From Arenicola marina (Eukaryota > Annelida > Polychaeta > Arenicolidae): DNA of 64,000 nucleotides. Both the position numbers and the translations under genes were made by a program. Below are positions 1 to 11,180 of this stretch, in pieces; position 1 is the first letter of the stretch, and the number at the start of each line of letters is the position of its first letter. The notes beneath the pieces are model-generated. The model was not told the origin of the DNA. It ran no database searches and saw only the letters and a program-made list of their open reading frames with translations. The DNA is taken from assembly GCA_964019135.1 (NCBI GenBank), contig OZ025255.1, positions 9,176,001 through 9,240,000 on the forward strand, in the 5' to 3' direction.

Positions 1-3000
1 TGTGTAATGATAAAGGTCTTCAGTGACAGCAGTGGGTGTGTTATGATAAAGGTCTTCGGTGACAGCAGTGGGTGTGTAATGATAAAGGTCTTTGGTGACA
101 GCAGTGGGTGTGTAATGATAAAGGTCTTCAGTTACAACAGTGGGTGTGTAATGATAAAGGTCTTCAGTGACAGCAGTGGGTGTGTAATGATAAAGGTCTT
201 TGGTGACAGCAGTGGGTGTGTAATGATAAAGGTCTTCGGTGACAGCAGTGGGTGTGTAATGATAAAGGTCTTTGGTGACAGCAGTGGGTGTGTAATGATA
301 AAGGTCTTCAGTGACAGCAGTGGGTGTGTAATGATAAAGGTCTTCGGTGACAGCAGTGGGTGTGTAATGATAAAGGTCTTTGGTGACAGCAGTGGGTGTG
401 TAATGATAAAGGTCTTCAGTGACAGCAGTGGGTGTGTAATGATAAAGGTCTTCAGTGACAGCAGTGGGTGTGTAATGATAGAGGTCTTCAGTGACAGCAG
501 TGAGTGTGTAATGATAAAAGTCTTCAGTGACAGCATTGGGTGTGTAATGATAAAGGTCTTCAGTGACAGCAGTTGGTGTGTAATGATAAAGGTCTTCAGT
601 GACAGCAGTGGGTGTGTAATGATAAAGGTCTTCAGTGACAACAGTGGGTGTGTAATGATAAAGGTCTTCAGTGACAGCAGTGGGTGTGTAATGATAAAGG
701 TCTTCAGTGACAGCAGTGGGTGTGTAATGATAGAGGTCTTCAGTGACAGCAGTGGGTGTGTAATGATAAAAGTCTTCAGTGACAGCATTGGGTGTGTAAT
801 GATAAAGGTCTTCAGTGACAGCAGTGGGTGTGTAATGATAAAGGTCTTCAGTGACAGCAGTGGGTGTGTAATGATAAAGGTCTTCAGTGACAGCAGTGGG
901 TGTGTAATGATAACGGTCTTCAGTGACAACCGTGGGTGTGTAATGATAAAGGTATTCAGTGACAGCAGTGGGTGTGCAATGATAAAGGTTTTCAGTGACA
1001 ACAGAGGGTGTGTAATGATAAAGGTCTTCAGTGACAGCAGTGGGTGTGTAATGATAAAGGTCTTCAGTGACAGCAGTAGGTGTGTAATGATAAAGGTTTT
1101 CAGTGACAGCAGTGGGTGTGTAAGGATAAAGGTCTTTGGTGGCAGCAGTGGGTGTGTAATGATAAAGGTCTTCAGTGACAGCAGTGGGTGTGTAATGATA
1201 AAGGTCTTCAGTGACAGCAGTGGGTGTGTAATGATAAAGGTCTTTAGTGACAGCAGTGGGTGTGTAATGATAAAGGTCTTCAGTGACCGCCGTGGGTGTG
1301 CAATGATAACGGTCTTCAGTGACAGCAGTGGGTGTGTAATGATAAAGGTCTTCAGTGACAGCAGTGGGTGTGTAATGATAACGGTCTTCAGTGACAGCAG
1401 TGGGTGTGTAATGATAAAGGTCTTCAGTGACAGCAGTGGGTGTGTAATGATAAAGGTCTTCAGTGACAGCAGTGGGTGTGTAATGATACAGGTCTTCAGT
1501 GACAGCAGTGGGTGTGTAATGATAACGGTCTTCAGTGACAGCAGTGGGTGTGTAATGATAAAGGTCTTCAGTGACAACAGTGGGTGTGTAATGATAAAGG
1601 TCTTCAGTGACAGCAGTGGGTGTGTAATGATACAGGTCTTCAGTGACAGCAGTGGTGTGTAATGATAAAGGTCTTCAGTGACAACAGTGGGTGTGTAATG
1701 ATAAAGGTCTTCAGTGACAGCAGTGGTGTGTAATGATAAAGGTCTTCAGTGACAACAGTGGGTGTGTAATGATAAAGGTCTTCAGTGACAGCAGTGGGTG
1801 TGTAATGATAAAAGTCTTCAGTGACAGCAGTGGTGTGTAATGATAAAGGTCTTCAGTGACAACAGTGGGTGTGTAATGATAAAGGTCTTCAGTGACAGCA
1901 GTGGTGTGTAATGATAAAGGTCTTCAGTGACAACAGTGGGTGTGTAATGATAAAGGTCTTCAGTGACAGCAGTGGGTGTGTAATGATAAAGGTCTTCAGT
2001 GACAGCAGTGGGTGTGTAATGATAACGGTCTTCAGTGACAGCAGTGGGTGTGTAATGATAAAGGTCTTCAGTGACAACAGTGGGTGTGTAATGATAAAGG
2101 TCTTCAGTGACAGCAGTGGGTGTGTAATAATACAGGTCTTCAGTGACAGCAGTGGGTGTGTAATGATAAAGGTCTTCAGTGACAGCAGTGGTGTGTAATG
2201 ATAAAGGTCTTCAGTGACAACAGTGGGTGTGTAATGATAAAGGTCTTCAGTGACAGCATTGGGTGTGTAATGATAAAGGTCTTCAGTGACAGCAGTGGGT
2301 GTGTAATGATAAAGGTCTTCAGTGACAGCAGTGGGTGTGTAATGATAAAGGTCTTCAGTGACTGCAGTGGGTGTGTAATGATAAAGGTCTTCAGTTACAG
2401 CAGTGGGTGTGTAATGATAAATGTCTTCAGTGATAGCAGTGGGTGTGTAATGATAAAGGTCTTTAGTGACAGCAGTGGGTGTGTAATGATAATAGTCTTC
2501 AGTTACAGCAGTGGGTGTGTAATGATAAAGGTCTTCAGTGATAGCAGTGGGTGTGTAATGATAAAGGTCTTTAGTGACAGCAGTGGGTGTGTAATGATAA
2601 AGGTCTTCACTGACAGCAGTGGGTGTGTAATGATAAAGGTCTTCACTGACAGCAGTGGGTGTGTAATGATAAAGGTCTTCAGTGATAGCAGTGGGTGTGT
2701 AATGATAAAGGTCTTTGGTGACAGCAGTGGGTGTGTAATGATAAAGGTCTTCAGTTACAGCAGTGGGTGTGTAATGATAAAGGTCTTCAGTGATAGCAGT
2801 GGGTGTGTAATGATAAAGGTCTTTAGTGACAGCAGTGGGTGTGTAATGATAAAGGTCTTCACTGACAGCAGTGGGTGTGTAATGATAAAAGTCTTCAGTG
2901 ACAACAGTGGGTGTGTAATGATAAAGGTCTTCAGTGACAGCAGTGGGTGTGTAATGATAAAGGTCTTCAGTGATAGCAGTGGGTGTGTAATGATAAATGT

Positions 3001-4952
3001 CTTTAGTGACAGCAGTGGGTGTGTAATGATAAAGGTCTTTAGTGACAGCAGTGGGTGTGTAATGATAAAGGTCTTCAGTGACAGCAGTGGGTGTGTAATG
3101 ATAAAGGTCTTCAGTGACAGCAGTGGGTGTGTAATGATAAAGGTCTTCAGTGACAGCAGTGGGTGTGTAATGATAGAGGTCTTCAGTGACAGCAGTGGGT
3201 GTGTAATGATAGAGGTCTTCAGTGACAGCAGTGGGTGTGTAATGATAAAGGTCTTCACTGACAGCAGTGGGTGTGTAATGATAAAGGTCTTCAGTGACAG
3301 CAGTGGGTGTGTAATGATAAAGGTCTTCAGTGACAGCAGTGGGTGTGTAATGATAGAGGTCTTCAGTGACAGCAGTGGGTGTGTAATGATAAAGGTCTTC
3401 ACTGACAGCAGTGGGTGTGTAATGATAAAGGTCTTCAGTGATAGCAGTGGGTGTGTAATGATAAAGGTCTTTGGTGACAGCAGTGGGTGTGTAATGATAA
3501 AGGTCTTCAGTTACAGCAGTGGGTGTGTAATGATAAAGGTCTTCAGTGATGGCAGTGGGTGTGTAATGATAAAGGTCTTTAGTGACAGCAGTGGGTGTGT
3601 AATGATAAAGGTCTTCACTGACAGCAGTGGGTGTGTAATGATAAAGGTCTTCAGTGACAACAGTGGGTGTGTAATGATAAAGGTCTTCAGTGACAGCAGT
3701 GGGTGTGTAATGATAAAGGTCTTCAGTGACAGCAGTGGGTGTGTAATGATAAAGGTCTTCAGTGACAGCAGTGGGTGTGTAATGATGAAGGTCTTCACTG
3801 ACAGCAGTGGGTGTGTAATGATAAAGGTCTTTGGTGACAGCAGTGGGTGTGTAATGATAAAGGTCTTCGGTGACAGCAGTGGGTGTGTAATGATAAAGGT
3901 CTTTGGTGACAGCAGTGGGTGTGTAATGATAAAGGTCTTTGGTGACAGCAGTGGGTGTGTAATGATAAAGGTCTTTGGTGACAGCAGTGGGTGTGTAATG
4001 ATAAAGGTCTTCAGTGACAGCAGTGGGTGTGTAATGATAAAGGTCTTCAGTGACAGCAGTGGGTGTGTAATGATAAAGGTCTTTAGTGACAGCAGTGGGT
4101 GTGTAATGATAAAGGTCTTTGGTGACAGCAGTGGGTTTGTAATGATAAAGGTCTTCGGTGACAGCAGTGGGTGTGTAATGATAAAGGTCTTTGGCGACAG
4201 CAGTGGGTGTGTAATGATAAAGGTCTTCAGTGACAGCAGTGGGTGTGTAATGATACAGGTCTTCAGTGACAGCAGTGGGTGTGTAATGATAAATATCTTT
4301 AGTGACAGCAGTGGGTGTGTAATGATAAAGGTCTTCAGTGACAGCAGTGGGTGTGTAATGATAAAGGTCTTCAGTGACAGCAGTGGGTGTGTAATGATAA
4401 AGGTGTTCAGTGACAGCAGTGGGTGTGGAATGATGAAGGTCTTCAGTGACAGCAGTGGGTGTGTAATGATAAAGGTCTTCAGTGACAGCAGTGGGTGTGT
4501 AATGATAAAGGTCTTCAGTGACAACAGTGGGTGTGTAATGATAAAGATCTTCAGTGACAGCAGTGGGTGTGTAATGATAAAGGTCTTCAGTGACAGCAGT
4601 GGGTGTGTAATGATAAAATCTTCAGTGACAGCAGTGGGTGTGTAATGATAAAGGTCTTCAGTGACAGCAATGGGTGTGTCATGATAAAGGTCTTCAGTGG
4701 CAGCAGTGGGTGTGTAATGATAAAGGTCTTCAGTGACAGCAGTGGGTGTGTAATGATAAAGGTCTTCAGTGACAGCAGTGGGTGTGTAATGATAAAGGTC
4801 TTCAGTGACAGCAGTGGGTGTGTAATGATAAAGGTCTTCAGTGACAGCAGTGGGTGGGTAATGATAAAGGTCTTCAGTGACAGCAATGGGTGTGTAATGA
4901 TAAAGGTCTTCAGTGACAGCAGTGGGTGTGTAATGATAAAGGTCTTTGGTGA
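1..4952. repeat. 36-bp satellite array, about 137 units, open at the left edge
   Basis: Units of 36 bp, core GATAAAGGTCTTCAGTGACA, repeat from the first base to about 4952. Both strands stay open for long stretches (plus-strand frame MIKVFSDSSGCV per unit), because 36 is divisible by 3 and the unit has no stop in those frames. Substitutions hit all codon positions, so there is no sign of coding constraint. Five units near 1649, 1720, 1828, 1899 and 2186 lack one G (35 bp). A 21-unit block (756 bp) starting near 2641 is repeated near 3397. Confidence 0.95.
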
Positions 4953-5221
4953 TAGGTCCTGTGTCAAACAAGAAAGGCATCCGCCTTTGACTACATACAT
5001 CTGGATCTTATCCTGATATTGGGTTAAAAAAGAAGGCAATGAGTAAGTGCTGCTATCAGGCTGTGACTGGGGTACACTTGCGGTGATGAGGCACCAAGCG
5101 TGGCTGGGTTCTGGGCACCCGTGTTGCTGGCCAGATGCCCAAGGCACCGTCCGCTCACACCAGTCAGAGGCGGAGAGGAGAACGGTCGACATGTCACTAA
5201 CGACTGGCCAGTGGTTCTACC

Positions 5222-5290
5222 TGCGTCCACCAGTCCCTTCACCACGTCCACCAGTCCCTTCACCACGTCCACCAGTCCCTTCACCACCTC
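5222..5290. repeat. 21-bp tandem repeat, about 3.3 copies
   Basis: CGTCCACCAGTCCCTTCAC repeats every 21 bp. Between 4953 and 5221 I see only unique-looking sequence after the satellite end. Confidence 0.85.
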
Positions 5291-5295
5291 CACCA

Positions 5296-6403
5296 CCTTT
5301 TTGTGGAAGCCAAACAGGATGATTGACGGTTGATATCATTCATTCATTCACGGTTAGGTTTTAAAGCCCCCTCGGGCTCCTCAATAAACCGTGAGTACCC
5401 ACCCCCCAACATGCCCCTCTCGGAGCTACCCCCAGGGGTGGGGGGGGCGGGCTCAGCAAAATTAAACCTTAAGAGCTGATTTATGTCACAAGGGCATGCC
5501 CAGCCAGTCGCTAGGACTCACTTTGGGCGTTGCAGGGACCAGTTTGTTTTGACACGTGCTATCTTTACAACTTCCTAGCCCGTGACTCTTATGTCGCAAA
5601 AAACTGCTCGACAGTTTTGTCCTCATTCTGAAATAATTAGGCCTGCTAACAACGCCGTAGTAACGCCGCACCGTCCCTTATCGCCAACATAATCTAGCCA
5701 ATCAGACGACAGTTTTTGCTCCTCTCTTCCGGTGCCTCATTGTGCTGATAGGTTCTGGTTGCATGGGTCACTGGAGGGATTCTGTCTGCAGTCTGAGCTC
5801 CGGGGACTGACGTCTGGCGTTTGGCGAACCCTTCGTCATGGCATTTTGAAAGGTGATATACTCACCGTTTTCTGTCGTGGTGTGGTGGTTGGAGTAAACC
5901 TTCTGGAACTAATACCCCAATTGGGGGGATGCCGGGTGCCAGGGGGTCATCGTGTAGTAGGCTTGTTTGGCCGGTATTTTATGGGCTAAAGCGTTTCCGC
6001 TGTTTATACGACCAAAGGAAATATTTATAAGACATGATGTAAAATGAAGGCGACTGGAATAGCAGCAGAAGTGGCGACGCCCAGCGGTCTTCATTAGAAC
6101 TGACAGTGAAAGTTTAAACATCCGTTTGTCTCCATATGTTGTCACTGACTGTACCATTGCCGTAAGCGTTTCCAGATTCTGCCCGATAGGCTATGGATTT
6201 CTTATATTGTCATAACAAGATAGTTTCTATGGCTGAACAACAGGAGGGAATCCGTGTGCGGGGGGGGGGGCTTAGGGGGAGGGGGAGGGGTGCATAGGAG
6301 GAAGCCCTTCCCTTTGTTTCACCAAACAAACCAGAATTCGTGCCGCTGTATTGACAACTATTACGCCCTCCCCTGTACATTTCTAGGGGTCTGGATGGGG
6401 TGA
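5296..6403. other. Intergenic, no gene seen
   Basis: No coding signal, RNA gene or recognised repeat. There is a G-run near 6260-6290 and a C-rich stretch near 5400-5450. Confidence 0.5.
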
Positions 6404-6590
6404 ATGGCGACACGCGACACAGGCATATTTGAAAAATCTACACTCGACATTGACCCCCAAATTCCGACACTGGGAATCCAAAAAAGCGACATCGACACAA
6501 ATTTTGGAAAAAACGACGCTGATTTTTGCCGAAAAGCGACACGTAACGTCGTGAAAAATCGTCACTGGACACTGGACACCACCCCCCCCC
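6404..6590. repeat. Dispersed CGACAC-rich repeat, copy 1
   Basis: The stretch with GACACGCGACACAGGCATA, AAATTCCGACAC and AAAAAAGCGACATCGACACA recurs at 57925-58045 in the same orientation and order. The family is unknown to me. Confidence 0.65.
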
Positions 6591-6740
6591 CCCACCCTTT
6601 CAGACCCCTATTGCTTACAGCTGTTTTTGCCTGCAGTGTGTTGAGAGGATATGCGTAGGTTCCTGTTTATAAAAAGAATAGAAATGGGAAAGGAAAGAGC
6701 CAGAAAAGATGTGAAGAAAACCATGTAGCGCGTGGCAAAA

Positions 6741-7506
6741 TAACGCGCTGGGGTCTCTGTGGCAACATGTAGACACCAGGTATCATAACGCGCTGGGGTC
6801 TCTGTGGCAACATGTAGACACCAGTTATCATAACGCGCTGGGGTCTCTGTGGCAACATGTAGACACCAGGTATCATAACGCGCTGGGGTCTCTGTGGCAA
6901 CTTGTAGACACCAGGTATCATAACGCGCTGGGGTCTCTGTGGCAACATGTAGACACCAGGTATCATAACGCGCTGGGGTCTCTGTGGCAACATGTAGACA
7001 CCAGTTATCATAACGCGCTGGGGTCTCTGTGGCAACATGTAGACACCAGGTATCATAACGCGCTGGGGTCTCTGTGGCAACATGTAGACACCAGGTATCA
7101 TAACGCGCTGGGGTCTCTGTGGCAACATGTAGACACCAGGTATCATAACGCGCTGGGGTCTCTGTGGCAACATGTAGACACCAGGTATCATAACGCGCTG
7201 GGGTCTCTGTGGCAACATGTAGACACCAGGTATCATAACGCGCTGGGGTCTCTGTGGCAACATGTAGACACCAGGTATCATAACGCGCTGGGGTCTCTGT
7301 GGCAACATGTAGACACCAGGTATCATAACGCGCTGGGGTCTCTGTGGCAACATGTAGACACCAGGTATCATAACGCGCTGGGGTCTCTGTGGCAACATGT
7401 AGACACCAGGTATCATAACGCGCTGGGGTCTCTGTGGCAACATGTAGACACCAGGTATCATAACGCGCTGGGGTCTCTGTGGCAACATGTAGACACCAGG
7501 TATCAT
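6741..7506. repeat. 45-bp minisatellite, 17 units
   Basis: Units begin TAACGCGCTGGGGTCTCTGT and end with ACACCAGGTATCA. They are nearly identical, differing at two or three sites. An eighteenth, more diverged unit lies at 8975-9019 beyond the LINE, so the LINE split the array. The long minus-strand frames are a by-product of 45 being divisible by 3. Confidence 0.95.
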
Positions 7507-8974
7507 ACAAAGGCGATGGTATACAAGTCAATCAGTTGCACCTAGGTAGTGTTACCCTTGCGGATGATTCCACCTTGGCATCACTGTCCAAACATGGCCT
7601 AGACAGAATGATTAATCGTGCTCACGAGTACAGTGTCAAATGGCGGTTTACCTTTTCGACTTCTAAGTCTAATGTCGTTGTATTTGGTGAGTAAGAAAAC
7701 ATATTAGGAACTGGTCGTCTCGCAAATGGTACCTGGGTGACTCCCAAATCAAGGAGGTGTCACATATTACTCATTTAGGTATAACGCTGTGTTCATATGG
7801 TTCGTCAGACAAGTTAGTTAGTAATATCTGCATAAAGGGTAAAGGGATCCTTGCTTCTTTGGCATGTGTAGGCCTCAAACCGGATGGTCTAAATCCCATA
7901 TACTCAGCCCAACTTTGGGAAAAGATATGCATTCCAGCCTGCCTTTATGGATCTGAAGTGTCGCTTAGCCTCCGAGACAAGCACTTCGTGCAATTAGAAA
8001 AGTTACAAAAATATGCTGCCAAATTGATTCAGGGCTTCCACGTTAGAACCCATGATGAAATTGTACGCTCTACACTAGGTTGGTTGACGATTAAATCTCG
8101 CATATTTAAGAATGAAATAATGTTTCTGCATAAGTTATACTCTATGCCAACATCGTGCATAGCTAAGCAATTGTTTTTGTCAAGGTTAACTGAATTTATA
8201 TTATGTAAACAATTCCGCAAAGAGGGTTTTTTGCCCAACATATGGACAATTTTAAAATGTTTTAGTCTTACGGATTTACTGATGAATTACTTCTACGGTA
8301 TGGAATACCCTACCAAACAAACGTGGCGTAACACTATCTTCAGCTCTATACGTCAAAACGAGAACATGGAGTATATTGCAAGATTGTCGGAAAAAAATGG
8401 CACAGCATTATTTCTAAGCGTCCAACCTGCCATATATATAAATAAATTGTATCGTATTTCACAGAACCATCCCTCTCACCGACAAAACTTTCTCAATTTG
8501 GTTCGCATGCTGACAATACCAGATACAGACCTCCTTGCTTGCCCTTTTTGTTGTGAAACAGTGTGTAACATTCAGTGTCATTTTATAATTTACTGCCCAG
8601 TACTAATGTTTACACGTTCCAAAATGTGGGCGGACATAAGTAGAGTAATCTCCGTACCAGAATTTAATTCATTGTCATACGCAGACACTAAACTTTGTGC
8701 GTTATTATTGGGAGCACCATCTCAACTTGTTTGCGATCTAGTGCAAGAAAGCATTATACTGTTTGTTTCGGAACATTTCGTTCCCTTACTAAGAAATATT
8801 AGACAAATGGCATATCATCAGTAACTTAAATTTAAATTTCAATACCTTGATATGTATATATGTGCACGTTTGTTCGCTTCAGTTGAAGCTCTTGAGTCTT
8901 AATTTATTTAAATGACCTGTTTGTATACTCCTCACTTTGATGGGAAATAAAGATCAAATCAAATCAAATCAAAA
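7507..8974 (+). mobile_element. 5'-truncated LINE (non-LTR retrotransposon)
   Basis: Two frames give the end of a reverse transcriptase and its C-terminal region. Frame 1 (7508-7694) contains LADDSTL, the catalytic ADD box, and KSNVVVFGE. After one frameshift near 7690 the second frame runs open to 8824 (from about 7691), with a CPFC...H...C knuckle at CPFCCETVCNIQCHFIIYCP. A TAA is followed by a 3' UTR, AATAAA near 8946 and a short tail of ATCAA units. It sits inside the 45-bp minisatellite with at most a 3-bp overlap (ATA) at the junction. Low truncation damage suggests a fairly recent insertion. CR1/L2-like clade is my guess. Confidence 0.88.
7691..8824 (+). pseudogene. LINE ORF2 C-terminal fragment
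   Basis: About 377 codons, with no methionine start of its own, follow the polymerase box of the LINE in a shifted frame. It begins KHIRNWSSRKWYLGD and continues SHITHLGI. The typical thumb and zinc-knuckle layout and the terminal stop are kept; the endonuclease and most of the polymerase are absent. Confidence 0.8.
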
Positions 8975-9019
8975 TAACGCGCTGTGATCTCTGTGGCAAC
9001 ATGTAGACACCAGGTATCA
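8975..9019. repeat. Lone 45-bp minisatellite unit beyond the LINE
   Basis: TAACGCGCTGTGATCTCTGT and the rest of the unit match the array at 6741-7506 and mark the original right end of that array. Confidence 0.9.
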
Positions 9020-9022
9020 TAA

Positions 9023-9195
9023 CGAAGGAAGGGAGAGTGGAGCCATGTCCCCGGCTACTCTTTGCGAAGAAGGATATGGACTCTTTAACTTGTGACCACA
9101 CAGACCCGGCCACAGCGGGGCCGCAGCGTGCCGTTAGGCTCTCAGGTAGCCAGAGCACTCAAGGCGAGCGCTCTAACCCACTGAGGTATCGCTGT
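9023..9195 (-). mobile_element. tRNA-derived SINE, minus-strand copy
   Basis: On the minus strand CCTCAGTGGGTTAGAGCGCT is an A-box-like head, followed by GAGAGCCTAACGGCACGC and the body block CTTCTTCGCAAAGAGTAG and GGGGACATGGCTCCACTCTC. The same order is found at 51429-51667. The 3' end is lost at the minisatellite border. Confidence 0.8.
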
Positions 9196-10349
9196 CTCTG
9201 TGGCATTGACCAGTGGCGACTACTGTTGTCCCGAATTATATCTATTAATGCCCTGTTCACACGATGTACTACGTTGTAAAGTTCATTGCAAGAAATCAAG
9301 TTTTTGACCATCTCTGGAATTGGAGCGCCGGTTTTCCACGCATCGTAAGCTTAGCGCATGTTCTAAAGTTTCGATCAACTTCAAGATTTGGGAATTGTCA
9401 ACCAATCAGCGTCGACCATCTCAGCCAATCAGCGTTGAGATGATCATTTTGACTTTATTGTTTGCATTGTCACGTTGTATATGTGTAAAGTATGTGTGGC
9501 TTGTTTGCATGACGCTATGACGTTCGAGGCCCTGATGGTATGTTCGCTAGGTGGCGGTAGTGAACATTGTTGAATAGGTTGGCGCGCAGTTTGACCGTGT
9601 GAACTGTTGACGTGTTGACCGATACTTCGACCGTTGTTACGACTATTAAAGGAATGACCGTACCGTATAAACCCGACATTACATCCCGAATAAAAACAAA
9701 CAGCTAGAGTTTGGTCAATATGACATTTATTATTCACTTCCCAAAGCCGAAGTCAAGTCAAGTTAATAAATATGTTTCGAAGGTAAAAAAGAAACCTGAC
9801 TATGAGTTATTGAGTATATAGCAAACCCATGAAGACCTACTGATTACCAATCCCTTGCAATAACATGATACTAATAAATAACCTCTCGCTTAGATCACAG
9901 TATAGCAACGGTATACCCTTTCTTTAGAAACGCCAATGAAGGTCTACATCCGATGGCACACTGGAGAAACCCTCTCATTGTAATAAATAGCATGACTAAA
10001 CAACGGAGTATTCACAAAGCAGATACGCAATGATATGTGTGGTGTACGTACTGAACGTCATTCACTCAGCAAGGGTCAAATTATTTAAACTTAGACTTTC
10101 TCGGCCAGTCTCACCTTTGCTGCAATGCTGATTTGCCATCTTTTATATTAGCTCATCTTTGTGAACGCATTATTCAAGCCTAGCTAATATGCCATGGAAA
10201 TCCGAAATTCCATCTTTGTCCATGGTCTGAGCGAAGGTACATGTATTCTGCACTATGGGCCACTCGCCTGATTAGTGCGAAAAAAAACTTCTATAACCGC
10301 ACTGCTATTATTACTTAAGCCTGAAGCCGTATTTGGTTTTCTTTTCAGT
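9196..10349. other. Intergenic, no gene seen
   Basis: No coding or RNA gene signal. Two CCAATCAGCG motifs lie close together near 9400-9435, which may be chance or a small duplication. Confidence 0.45.
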
Positions 10350-10452
10350 GGCGGATCCGAATGGAAGCGAGTGGGATGGTGGGAGTGGGGGTGTTATGGC
10401 AATGCAGACTGTACGCTATCGTGGGTGTGGCCCCCCAACCATTCAATCCGCC
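10350..10452. mobile_element. Short fold-back element with GGCGGAT ends
   Basis: It starts GGCGGATCC and ends AATCCGCC, an inverted pair, in about 103 bp. Two other elements in the window share these ends (28064-28208 and 55147-55468). Likely a MITE-like non-autonomous element. Confidence 0.5.
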
Positions 10453-11180
10453 CCCGCCTCAAACCCTGCTTTTTTTCCTTTTCCAAACGCTGGATTCGCG
10501 CCTGGTTTTTACTTGAATATTAATTCTTAATCTGTGCCTGGCTTACAAGATAAAGCTTAACCAAACCTTAAACATAATACGGAGGAACAGCGGCTACAAA
10601 ACGGTTTGCGTGTGGCGTTAATGGTGATATGACTTTATATATACATCGATGTCTACTTAGCATTCTACTTGGATGTCCACGGACGACTAATTGAGCATTG
10701 TGGTACAGGACGGGGCAGTCACACTGACTGGGAGAAGTTACTTGCAGAACTTACCCTGGATAAACCAGTAATGGGCATCATCTCATTTGTACAAACCGGG
10801 GTTCTAGTACTACACATGACATACAGGATTGAGATACACATTTGCAAGATTAACGATTGTTGCTGGGTTGCTTGGCGATACTCGTGGGTGAAAGGTGCAG
10901 CGCATGTAGGGATGAGATGAAATGAATCATCAAATATCCCGTTTATCGCCCAGCTTTGTACCATTTACCACCGTCGAGATGACTCATCAAATATCCCTTT
11001 TATCGCCCAGGTTTCACCAATTGTGTCATCCTGAGCGTCTGCTGCAACCCCAATGCATGGTAACAGAGGGCCCATCTATGCGGTTGAAAGGCACAGGGGA
11101 TCTGTGTGTGCCACTGCTGGGGTCACGTGGTCTGTTTGTCTCTCTCCCGACACTGGTTGTGAGTAAGACTCTCCATTGAC
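10453..11180. other. 3' flank of the chitin synthase gene
   Basis: This should hold the 3' UTR on the minus strand. I find no AATAAA or ATTAAA on that strand until about 9725. A block near 10925-10960 (CATCAAATATCCCGTTTATC) is repeated near 10986-11010. Confidence 0.4.

Noticed and set aside
7-4645. Open frames of 551 and 815 codons (and long minus-strand frames) in the 36-bp satellite
   Set aside because: They are the repeat read in a frame without stops. Both strands are open, changes fall equally in all codon positions and no start or end signals fit a gene.
6741-7506. CRISPR-like array
   Set aside because: Head-to-tail identical units without unique spacers, in a clearly eukaryotic region.
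9380-9440. Promoter with two CCAAT boxes
   Set aside because: The doubled CCAATCAGCG phrase is present, but no gene starts nearby on either strand.
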